A stretch of DNA of 34,254 bases, from positions 6,656,489 through 6,690,742 of the forward strand of contig NC_049993.1 in NCBI RefSeq assembly GCF_000003815.2, read 5' to 3'. The stretch comes from Branchiostoma floridae. Lineage: Eukaryota; Chordata; Leptocardii; Amphioxiformes; Branchiostomatidae. Of this stretch, positions 12,191 through 21,632 are shown piece after piece. The notes beneath the pieces are model-generated. The model had not been told where the DNA came from, made no database searches, and saw only the letters and a program-made list of their open reading frames with translations. Positions within the stretch are counted from its first letter, which is position 1. Every line of letters begins with the position of its first letter. The position numbers were made by a program, and so were the translations under genes.

Positions 12191-13061
12191 GGTAAAGTGT
12201 GCTGTTTGCCAGCCAAAGAAAGGAGAAGACAACAGCTATTATACACCTACTCTGTGTACTGGGCAGTTACTTCCAGACAGCTCTGTCTTTGGAAACTTAC
12301 AGGAAATTTGCAAACCTAGAAATGTGTGATATCTTGTATGTAACTCTATATGATCCCTAGCATCTTTTTTCAAATATCAAGTGACCAGTAAGACAAAGTT
12401 TTAAAGATAATGATGACTACAATTTATAAGGTGACAAAAGATTGTACCAGTTAAGCCATTTTATATAGTAAGTACATAGTGTGAGGTAGTCAAGGCAAAC
12501 AATTACCATCATGCTCACCACTAGTTTTACATGGTTGCCATTGATTCATAGAAATTTTTGTTATTTTAGAACTACATATATTGATTATTTGCCATTCTGT
12601 GACAAGGGGAGAAGGCTTGAGCCTGTTCCGCAGAATTTGGCCCCAAGAATTCGGCCAAGCATTCCTGATCACCCTCTTATAAATGAGCCAGTCTATGTCT
12701 GTATCGACTCACCTGGCAGGTGCCTGATTAGAGATGATTTCATGTGGATTCAGAAGCTAGCTTCTCATTAGGCAGTCCGATTAGTAAACCTATGGGGCCT
12801 CCTCTATTTTCATGGCTGATGTGAAAGGAATGTTGAACCAAATTGGATCCTGAGGTGCTAAAGATTACTTTTCATATTAAGGCTATTAGAAGCTTATAGA
12901 TATAGCAATGTTTGTGTAAAAAGAGTCCTTCATTAATTCCTGGTCACAGTTAGTATGGATATACATTATGTTCTGATAAAGCAGAGCCTTGCTTTTGTTG
13001 CTAACATAGTAAACTTGCTGAAAGTTAGACCTGACAAATCTAAAGAACTATACAGCAGTCT
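12191..13061. other. No feature seen
   Basis: Non-coding AT-rich sequence. The longest open frame is 86 codons and unrecognised. Confidence 0.5.
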
Positions 13062-13157
13062 CTAGCCTGGATACCAGACCCCAGCCCAATCTCCCTACAC
13101 GATAGATTAGATACTAGTATTTTTGAGATCAGGCTTGGGTCTGATATCCATGCTAAG
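13062..13157. mobile_element. Palindromic mini-element (foldback MITE-like)
   Basis: The left arm (13062-13093, beginning CTAGCCTGGATACCAGACCC) is imperfectly complementary to the right arm (13125-13157, which read in reverse begins CTTAGCATGGATATCAGACC). About 32 nt pair with a handful of mismatches around an AT-rich loop of about 31 nt. The whole unit is 96 bp and forms one long hairpin. This is the architecture of a tiny foldback or MITE element, and could also make a short hairpin RNA if transcribed. Superfamily unknown; no certain target duplication seen. Confidence 0.65.
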
Positions 13158-14151
13158 CGGCCTGTCGATAACCCATTCCCCTCCCATTGCGTGTGGTCTG
13201 TCAAGGTTTTATTCATAGAAGCGGATTATCTTGGCCCCCCAGATGTTACAGACTTAGCTATCTCCTTCGTAGTATTGCCAAAATCGGTATTAAATCTTGT
13301 GTAAAGGTTGAAATGCTATACTGCACAGTGTATCCAGCTTGGCCAACACTTCCGGAGGACTTGGAAAAGATTCAAACTCTAAGAAACCGGGCCCAACCCT
13401 GAGATGTTAGCAGTCAAAATAGATAAGTTATAACATTTGTATTTTCAGAATCTTTGAACCCCTTGGAGCAAAGATCATTTATGATATTAACGCATGATGA
13501 TGTTCGTCCATAGGAAGTCAATGAGGATCTTGACTTCAAGTGGAAACACATACCATCTGTACAACAGCAGTATAGACCTTAACATACTGTACATCTTGAA
13601 ATGGTCTCTATGATTTTATTGTCAAAATTTTTTATGACCTTTCCACCATGAATTTGTAACACTGCATTACTAAAGAATTGTTCCAACCGCAGACTTAAAA
13701 CTCAGCTAATTTAAGCTACCTCGTACTACGTATTAAATATCTATAAAAATATATGGAAGAATCATGCGTTAGAAAAAACTCAAACCTCTGCCATGATAGA
13801 AATGGAATCTGTTTCTGTTCAAAGTTATGTACATCTTTTGTTAATCAACACTTAATTACAAACCTCACTTTAGACAAAGTCCTTAGAGTAGAGTATTCAT
13901 GTCATAAATAACCTTCCAACTTCTGTGACATGTCACATGCACCTAGGGATTAACCATTTTGATTTCGTGATTGTTCTCTTGTCACATCAAAAGACATAAG
14001 AGTAAAGGCCGGAGGTTATGCTGCAGTACTATGTCAAGATGCTAGGGGTCCCAAACTCTTATCATTTCGAGTACCCATCAAGACCTAGCAAAATATCAAA
14101 TATTAAGACAGTCCACAAAGACCTTCTCAAGTTATTGTGTTGACACACTGA
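13158..14151. other. No feature seen
   Basis: AT-rich non-coding sequence with only chance-length open frames. Confidence 0.5.
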
Positions 14152-14163
14152 CGCACACATACT

Positions 14164-14205
<42 letters not shown>

Positions 14206-14285
14206 TACACACACACACACACAGTGACATACACACATTCACACACATACACACACACACACACTCAGTGACATACACACACACA
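14152..14285. repeat. (CA)n microsatellite
   Basis: Interrupted dinucleotide repeat, mainly CA on the plus strand, with CATA, CATTCA and CAGTGACATA interruptions. The word CAGTGACATACACAC occurs twice (about 14221 and 14266), suggesting local duplication inside the array. The apparent minus-strand open frame rich in Val and Cys is an artefact of the repeat. Confidence 0.95.
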
Positions 14286-14810
14286 GGTAAAACAGTTACT
14301 GATAGTAGCTGAAAAAACATTTTGCTACTTGCCAGATCAAAAAGTGTTTCAAGATACCAGCTTATCTTTTAGCGATTTGTGTCCCTAAATCCATTCCACC
14401 TCCCAATCAGAGCTTTGTTCTGCACCAGTCACCAGTAATGAGTTGACAGCCATAGAATTTTTCATTCCACCCTTGGATGAGAACAGCAGGCACAGGCCAG
14501 CTGGACTCTATCAGCAAGTCTGCAGGGGATGGGAGGGGGGCAGAGCTAGGGGAGTTCTCTGGTTCTAGCACTGACTTGGGCTTGTCCCAAGTGTTGTTTG
14601 CTGTTTTGGGTTTGGGATTTGTTTTTGTTATCTATTGTAGGTTTGGGTGCTACTTAAGAAAAAATGAATCTACCTTAAATTCCTCAATCCTCAAACTGAA
14701 TTTGCCTATGAATCTCCTTTTATTGTATAGATAATTTTATCTTTCCTTTTATCACTCTTTATTCTATATGTATAGCAAATCAAACATAAGAGGCGAGTAG
14801 GAACAGTCTC
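14286..14810. other. No feature seen
   Basis: Non-coding. An 85-codon open frame at 14477-14734 has a hydrophobic stretch but no recognisable family or splice support. Confidence 0.45.
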
Positions 14811-14882
14811 CTGGCACCCGGGAATCGAACCCGGGGCCCGCCAGTTCACAACCCAGCACCGCTAACGGCTACACCCAAAGGT
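14811..14882 (-). repeat. tRNA-like remnant (SINE head or tRNA pseudogene)
   Basis: Read on the minus strand there is a perfect T-arm (CCGGG TTCGATT CCCGG) with the consensus B box GGTTCGATTCC, a D-arm-like TAGCCGTTAGCGG, and a potential anticodon loop TTGTGAA (GTG, His-like). The anticodon stem is broken (CTGGG facing CTGGC), and only about four outer acceptor-stem pairs are possible. It is therefore not a functional tRNA but a tRNA-derived remnant, either a SINE head or a decayed tRNA copy. Confidence 0.6.
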
Positions 14883-17800
14883 CCAGACCATTTGGCATAG
14901 TCAGTTGGTGGTGCTTGAACCCTGTTGTTACACTATAACACAATTACACAATTACGTTATGAGTTGGTTTTCCTCCCTGTCTCAACTAAGGATCCAACTA
15001 AGGAATTGCTTTGCTCCTGCCCAATCTTGTGATGTCATGACTGGATAATGCTGAAGGAGGAACCCCAAGGTTTCTGTATCATGTGGAGGAAGCTGGAGGA
15101 TTATTCACTTCCTCTGTGCTTAGTTTTTGGGTGTAGTTCCTGACAAGATTCAGTTGGAGACAGACGTGTCTTGGGGCTACATCTTGACTACACATACAGG
15201 TCCGTAAGTAAGTTACCTTGAATTCCTGCAGGATTTTTGTGTTAGAAACATTTGCAGCTGTTTGATATCTTGAGAGTTCTCATTGGTATAGATCTTTTGT
15301 CCAGACATGAACTGGTTGGAATGTTTGGATCTTGGCAATATAACTGGTCATGTTCTTTCAAAACTGCCAAGGTATATTGTAAGATTTATAAGTAGTTTCT
15401 GCACCAGTATGCTGATCACTGAACAACATCCAGAACAGTAAAATCATTGATAACGAAACAGATACAATTTTGGGTCATTACAGACTGACAAACTTGTAGC
15501 ATATTTGCAACTTGACTTGTCTGATGCCTTAGTTTACAACAAATTTCCCTAAACTTTTGTGTTGATTTGAAAGTCATTCCGCCGAATTCCATTTCCTATG
15601 TCAGTATGTGGTGAAGTTGTCTTATCCCCACCTGATTCACTCAAAAGGATGTGGACTCATCATTACCTGCCACCTTCATATTTTACTGTGTCCTCACAAG
15701 TCAGGAGTTTTGCGTAGATGCTCCCTGCTCAGTGAAAATGAGAAATACTGATGTTTTTAGTCTTACTAAGTTACTTCACATGGCCTCCCCCCAGGCTTCT
15801 GCCATGTCTGTTAGAGTTAGGTATACATTACATTAGAACTGTGCTGGCTTTCTTCAGGGATCAATTAGGAAGGATAGACAAGGGGGTTGTGTGAAAATGT
15901 TGTTACGTGTGCTTTTTTTGGCACAGCTTTACCTCTGTGGTGGAAGTAATCAGTGTAACTTGTAACGTTATGACCATTGAGAAGTTATGAATGTGATTAT
16001 ATTATGTTTTCTTCAGATATGCCTGGTGCAAAATGTTAATCCCATCTTTGAAAAAATACTATCCTTACTAGAGCATCTTTTTACGTTTTGCAATTTCGTA
16101 GTCCTTCGTTTGTTTACACGAACACATGTCAAGTATGCCTCACCACTCCTTGTTCATGCTGTGTATTATTTGGCTCTGAGCTGTAGAAGCTGTCATTTTC
16201 TTCCAGTCATGATCTCGGTAACATGAAACACCTGTAGTGACCATTTAATGTTTGCTACCAATACTCAGGTTAGCTCTAGGAGTGGAGAAAAGGACAAGGA
16301 ATAACTTATGTTTTAAAAGCTACCTTTGAAATAGCTTGGTGTCTTGTGGTACAGTAGTCACGTCATGTGAGGGCTGGGTGCCTGTTTTTTATGACTTTGA
16401 GACAGCAGTCTGTAACTAGTGTTTTACAAGCATGTTTTCCTGCTGCTCTGTCATGTTTGGGTTTGGCTGGACTGTCCTTGTAACTCTTGTTTTCATAGTC
16501 TCCTATAAATGACACTTGTTATCAGAGGCTTACATTGGGGGTTTTAAGGGAGAGAGAAAATAGTAATGACAAGGGGATGACATGTGGTTAGATATGAAAT
16601 TACAACATCATCATCAGCAGCTGTACGTTTCAAAATTACAACTTCGAATTTAATGGCACAAAGTTGCATCTGCCATACTATAATTTGTAAACAGAACATT
16701 CATGGAAGAAATTGATGGTTTCGAAGTCAGATATATGCCAGTTATTAAATGCCTAAGTACATTTGTACTTATTTTTATATACATAATGTTTGTTTGCTTG
16801 TTTGAACCTTTATGTATCCATAGCACAGAGATTTTTTTCATGCCAGTCATCCCGGAAGGAAACTGAAGACTCCTGAGAGAATTTACAACTTTTGAATGAT
16901 AGCAGCAACTTTGGCTGATGGGTGTTTACTGATGTGATTGATGCTGAGTTTATTTTTGTGTAGGTGTAAATGTTTAGATAATGTACCATGTTGAAGTAAC
17001 AGTTACCAGTGGTGAATATTTCATGTCATCAGACAGATAGCTTCTCTGACAAATGAATGGATAAGCAGAAAACATCTTTTGGGTTAGAACAATAAATAAT
17101 GAGATGTACCATTGAAGGGACCTTAAATCTAATCAAGGCTTGCACTTTGGCTAAGCACACTACATCACCTCTACTCTTCTTGATGTGTGCTCGCTCTTTT
17201 ACATGGTTGGAAGCTTGACTCTAACTCCTGAAGCTCCCTCATACAGAGGGCCACTGGTATTATGTCACCATCTGAAATGACAAATGCGATCTTCTGCAAC
17301 ACATCCAAGATGGGGAAGTAACATTGCAATACAGATTGTGCTCTTGTTAATCTAAGAAATGATTGCTGGTATTGAGTACACTCGAAAACCTCATAATGAA
17401 CCTCTGTTTTCAAGAATTTGTGGTCGGGCACATGTCAAGACTTCTGCTCCAAGTACAGCACAAAGGAAGGAAAATATTTAGCTTTCTTTTAATCTAGTTT
17501 TGTAAGAAAAACTTATCAGACAACTCCCATCTGTTGGTAACACCATTGATACAAGCTGGGTTTATTTTCAAGTGTAGTTGGTCAGAAAACTGTCTTGTTC
17601 CTGTTGGGATCATGTTTCTTTTCTCTGTCAATAGCGTGGTTGTTTTTCCACCATGTGCAATGTACTTGTCCTGTTGAAGAAGAGAATTGAAGTAGTGGGA
17701 AAACAAATCGTTCAAGGACAAGTGCTATTGTTACTGAGGGAAGCCTATGGAATGTGACTTGTCAGAAGGAAGCATTTGGTTGCAAACGTAGAATATTTCT

Positions 17801-18103
17801 CTCCCATCTCCTGCAAGAACTCTTGACTACAGCAGTGCCACCTAGTAGGGAGGGCAGTACTGCAGCATTCCTTCATGTATAGCACGATTACGATTTATAA
17901 ATAGCCTACCCTTTGATTTCAAAACATGGACCTGGCCACCCCCATCTTAGAAAATGGACTAGCCCACAACTAAGACTCACTAGCTGCTGAAAATCAGCCT
18001 GTATCCAAAAACATTCCAGAAGACCCCATGCATAGCCTCTCCCGTTAGATCCCAGGTTGCTGCAGCTGTTATATTAACGTAACCTGTTCTATTTTCTCCT
18101 TAG
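14883..18103. other. Non-coding tract with one candidate exon
   Basis: About 3.2 kb without a recognised gene. A candidate plus-strand exon lies at 15124-15203: acceptor ctctgtgcttag, strong donor gtaagtaagt, and one open frame starting FLGVVPDKIQLETDVSWGY. The other two frames are closed. It could be real coding sequence or coincidence. Minus-strand open frames at 17171-17431 and 17494-17721 are of chance length and unrecognised. Confidence 0.35.
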
Positions 18104-18252
18104 GTCTAGACTGATGGTCAGATCCTAACAGCAAAGAAGGAAAAACCTCTTCAAGAACAAGACAGACAGGCCAAGGAGACAGCCAAGACAGGACCAGGAT
18201 TGCGCTGAGCCAAGGCGGGAGCTCTTGCAGACGTATTGTGCCTTACTTAAAG
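18104..18252 (+). other. Candidate internal 5' UTR exon
   Basis: A 149-bp purine-rich block (many AAGACAG/CAAGGAGAC words, typical of exonic splicing enhancers) between an excellent acceptor (attttctccttag) and a strong donor (AAAG|gtaagaag). All three frames meet a stop near the start, and the only ATG (in frame 2) opens MVRS then stop. If spliced, it is therefore untranslated. It would belong to a plus-strand transcript, perhaps the one divergent from TTC4. No RNA evidence is available here. Confidence 0.4.
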
Positions 18253-19479
18253 GTAAGAAGGTAAACCTTAGAGTTGTTTCTTGTCTAAGAAGTCATAATG
18301 GCTGAGGTTCCTCTTACTCATAGCAAAACTGGTTTTAGAATGGAGGTGTTTGGATTTAGCATATTGAATTCTGTTGTCAGATGTTAACACTATGTTGTAC
18401 TGAATCATCATCTTCAATTTGGGTTCATTATGACACAGCTACAAGTTCTTCTTCTTGTGCCCCCCCCCTCCAGTTAATCAGTTACCGCTTATTAAAAACT
18501 GTTGAGAACATTCCTTGTAGCTTTGTGACCGTGCTATGATTGTGTGATGGCCACAACGGAATATTCTGCCAAAATGGTTTCCAGCTGTGAACTTGGAGAA
18601 CTGGAAGGCTATGGGAAGCTGTACTTCCTGTGTTAGCCAAGAAGTTGCCAAACTTGATCCAAGGAAAGATACAACAGACTTAGGCCAAGTTCTTTGTTGA
18701 ATGATGGAATGAGGTAGATTTTCCGTAGTGTCAAACTCAGAGGAAAAAGGCAAGAAATTTAGAAACGTGTTTCAAAGCTTTTTTTGATAAGTCCCTACCT
18801 TCAGAATACTGTATGAACAGCTATGTATTAGAATTCAGCTTAGTCTGTCTATGAACCCCAGTGGGTCCTATTTATTTGTAGGTAGAGAGTTGAGGGCGAG
18901 AATTGTGCCTTGCAGCTGTGTTATGGTCAGGCCTGTAGAGACCCAGGGAGCACACCTGATGTGCTGTTTAGGCTTCATGGAGACTGACTCTCCACAAGTT
19001 TCTGCTTCTGCGTGGGAACTTTGTTAGGCTGTTGGCACCAGATTTCTAGTCGTTAAGGTAAATGGCAACAAGCAATTAGATATGTTGTAGAATGAAAGTT
19101 TTTTTCATCATGAAATGTATTACAGAGATGTGACTTTGATATGCTTTTTCATGTAACACTCCATTTGATGTCATACAGCCAACAGTGTTTGCATGCATGT
19201 CTTTGAAGCTGCTGTGTTGCTCCAGAATTATACAGGTGGTTACATAGAGAGTTAGAAAGCTACATAGGTACCAAGTACCATTGCAGAGCAATACAGATAC
19301 CAAATGTCTTACCTACATTTTTGTTGCTATGTGAAAGTTTAACACACATATTACTTTGGTACCAACAAGGTTCAGCCCCAGCCATGTTCAGTGTCAAACT
19401 CGACTCCCCTGGTATACGTCTACATGGTGTGTGTGAACAGCTACGTGGAAGTTCCTTACTTGTACAGTATTTCCCTCAG
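18253..19479. other. No feature seen
   Basis: Presumed intron if the flanking candidate exons are real. It includes a short C-run near 18460. Open frames are unrecognised. Confidence 0.4.
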
Positions 19480-19521
19480 GTTTCAGCCAGGTAGACAGGA
19501 ATTTCCTGGTCTGGACATGAG
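19480..19521 (+). other. Candidate small exon ending in a start codon
   Basis: A 42-bp block between a good acceptor (tatttccctcag) and a strong donor (ATGAG|gtaagg). It carries an ATG at 19517-19519 whose second codon is split by the intron. Joined to the next candidate acceptor at 20461/20462, the frame continues for 45 codons. The splice signals are good, but a model this small can arise by chance. Confidence 0.25.
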
Positions 19522-20461
19522 GTAAGGTTTCTCCCACGCAAGTCTTGAGATTCTTGAGTGTTTTGACTCCTTAATTCTAGGACAAAGTGGACTCAACAAG
19601 ATTTAGAAGGCCAGCCAAGGCAGAAAAATGCAAAGTTTGTCATACTTCAGAGCACATACGTAATATGAAATATGATAGGGATTTTCTTCTTTCTGCCCAC
19701 GAAAAAAGAAAAAGAATATTGGACTTATGCATAATTATGTCAAAATGAAATTCTAAAGTCTCTTGATGCTAGTCAACTTATCTCAACTTTTTACAAGGGA
19801 AGAAAGGAATAGTACACATAGGGTCTTCTCGCAAGAGAGTCTTATATTCTTTGCATTCTTCTATCAGATGTGAGGTGTCCAAAGGATGCCATCCACACAT
19901 GCAAGTTTTTGTTGCCCTGGCTGGATCAGAACTATGGCAAGAGGTTGACGTAAACACACCCTGTCAGTTCTCCTTACATCCCACATTCCTTATTCTAAGC
20001 AGGGAAACTGGACTTCTGCCCTGGAATCTCTTCATCCCCTCCTAGTCCGCAAGCGTGTAGGTATCCACAGGACATAACATGCAAGGCACTGTATTTATAA
20101 ACAGGATGATGCTGTAGGAAGATTGGGTTACATGGTTTTCTTGCTCATCTCTCCTACATAAAACATGGCCATGTGTTAAGGTTTGGAAGATTACAGGCTT
20201 TGATTTTAAAATATGTTTCTATGGCGCAATGATGTTGTAACATACCTCTCTGAATATTGGTATGCAACTCTACATGTTATATAATGGGGCTATAAAACTG
20301 GTTGCAGGAAGATGGAAAGAAGAGCATCTTTCATGTAAAAGGTAGATGTTTTCTTTTATTTTTTAAGTCTTAGGAACTTTGAACTACAGTGGCTAAGCAC
20401 AGTAGACAGTAACCTACTACCTGTACCTGTATTCCTGTATGTCTGTACTCTCTCCTTCCAG

Positions 20462-20594
20462 TGACAAGAAAGCCAAACATCAATATGTGTTACTGTTAGG
20501 TCTAAAGGACACACAAGGCAGACAGACACAGTGTTATGGGAAACAAGATCGGTCCCCTCTGAGGTCCTGGCTTGCTTGGTTAGATGGCAATTAG
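20462..20594 (+). other. Candidate exon completing a 45-codon ORF
   Basis: Follows the acceptor gtactctctccttccag. Joined to 19480-19521, the reading is MSDKKAKHQYVLLLGLKD and onward to TAG at 20592-20594. I recognise no family. If this segment instead has a donor (for example after TTAG at about 20499), the protein would continue elsewhere. The LINE insertion at 20776 lies just downstream and would sit in the 3' UTR or next intron of such a transcript. Confidence 0.22.
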
Positions 20595-20724
20595 TTCATG
20601 TCTGACAGATGCACAGCAGAAGTCAACCCTGCTAGGACCATATTTTGTAGATATACATAATCTCCAGACAGATCTGCTGATGGCATAAGGAGTTCAGCTG
20701 GAGTGTTCTGAGCCACCGGGGCTT

Positions 20725-20775
20725 TATAGAATACTTATGCCACTGGTATAAGTATAGAATACTTATGCCACTGGT
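20725..20775. repeat. 28-bp direct duplication with internal hairpin, at the LINE insertion point
   Basis: TATAGAATACTTATGCCACT... occurs at 20725-20747 and again, 28 bp on, at 20753-20775. Within it ATACTTAT (20731-20738) and ATAAGTAT (20748-20755) are perfect inverted repeats around a 9-nt loop. The second copy is interrupted immediately after GGT by the retrotransposon. Confidence 0.75.
20765..20775. repeat. LINE target-site duplication, left copy
   Basis: ATGCCACTGGT, identical to 24877-24887. The two copies bracket a unit with endonuclease/RT coding capacity, as expected for target-primed reverse transcription. A further copy at 20737-20747 belongs to the older 28-bp duplication. Confidence 0.75.
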
Positions 20776-20784
20776 GGCGTGTAT

Positions 20785-20960
20785 GGGGTGTCAGGTAGGG
20801 TCAGTACCTCTGCAGGGGGGGCCTGCCATGCCCGCTTGGGTAGCTCATCCTGCTTTGGTTCCCATCTGATACCCAGCTCTCACCTGTGGCTCCCAGAAGC
20901 TGTAGCATGCGCAGCGGCCACACCCCGGGCAACCGCTTTGGCAGGCGGGCTGAACCAGGT
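20785..20960 (+). ncRNA. Putative HDV-like self-cleaving ribozyme at the LINE 5' end
   Basis: A nested double-pseudoknot can be drawn. P1: GGGGTGT (20785-20791) with ACACCCC (20920-20926), 7/7. P2: ACCTG (20882-20886) with CAGGT (20956-20960). P3: GGC (20888-20890) with GCC (20917-20919), L3 beginning TCCC (20891-20894). P1.1: Cs in L3 with GG at 20927-20928. The GGGCAAC word (20927-20933) directly follows P1, as in this fold. P4: CCGC (20933-20936) with GCGG (20945-20948). J4/2 is GCTGAAC with C950 as candidate catalytic cytosine. J1/2 is about 90 nt, long but with precedent in R2 ribozymes. Such ribozymes free the 5' ends of several LINE clades. A second register puts P1 at the exact junction (GGCGTGT, 20776-20782) with one C-C mismatch. 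Activity is inferred. Confidence 0.5.
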
Positions 20961-21632
20961 AGAGGGTAGCCGGTTGGGTCGTAAACCCTCTGGTGAATGA
21001 CGGCGGGAATGCCTATCCCTGCATGCGAAGACTGGACTCGGTGGAGGGTGCGAATGAGATCCACATGTAAGAGGTCCAACGGGCAGGAAAGCGGGGACAG
21101 CACAGTGTTGTGGAGCGCTAAAGAGCAGGGCAAGGCATGGAAAGCGTCCTGGTCATCCACTGCGCCCATCTCATCCCCAGTCGTCTCGACGCGTGTCCTG
21201 CCACTGGAACCGGATGGGAAGCGGGAAGAGAGAGTGAGGCTGACGACTAAGTGCAACTCTCCCTCACTTAAATCAAATTCACGCGCTAGTCAAGACATCA
21301 CGTGCACTTAAACCTACATATCCCAAGTCCTGTGGCGAGGGGAGAGTGGTGAAGCAGCAGGTGAGGATGCACTGGGAGCTGTAGCCACAAACCCCCACAC
21401 AGGCGGCCCAGGCCATATGGTCGCTCTCTACTGGACCGAAGCAGCAGTGGAGTTCGGCAGCCCCCTGGGCGTCTGAGCAGCCCTCTTCAGGATCACTCTG
21501 CTCACCTCCATAGCCTGAGGAAGGGGCTAGAAAAGGTGCCCTAAAAATAGTCTGCTTCACCTTCCCTGGCCTGCTCGCCGTGGCAGGAGGGTATCCCAAC
21601 ACAGCGGTAAGCACACAAGGAAGAAAACGCTG
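20961..21632 (+). other. LINE 5' region between ribozyme candidate and ORF2
   Basis: About 670 bp of GC-rich sequence inside the element. Plus-strand open frames (for example 20997-21311) and minus-strand ones (20801-21256, 21279-21614) overlap each other and show no nucleocapsid, coiled-coil, esterase or zinc-knuckle features, so no ORF1 is called. The frame of ORF2 stays open for at least 30 codons upstream of 21633 without an ATG. Confidence 0.6.

Noticed and set aside
14152-14285. CRISPR-like regular array
   Set aside because: The periodicity is a simple CA repeat, and this is a eukaryotic genome.
14132-14320. Cys/Val-rich minus-strand open frame
   Set aside because: Translation of the (CA)n microsatellite.
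14811-14882. Functional tRNA gene (GTG anticodon)
   Set aside because: The T-arm is perfect, but the anticodon stem and most of the acceptor stem do not pair.
20801-21614. Open frames of 104-151 codons in the LINE 5' region as ORF1 or antisense genes
   Set aside because: Composition-driven openness in GC-rich DNA; no nucleocapsid-type features, and they overlap in opposite directions.
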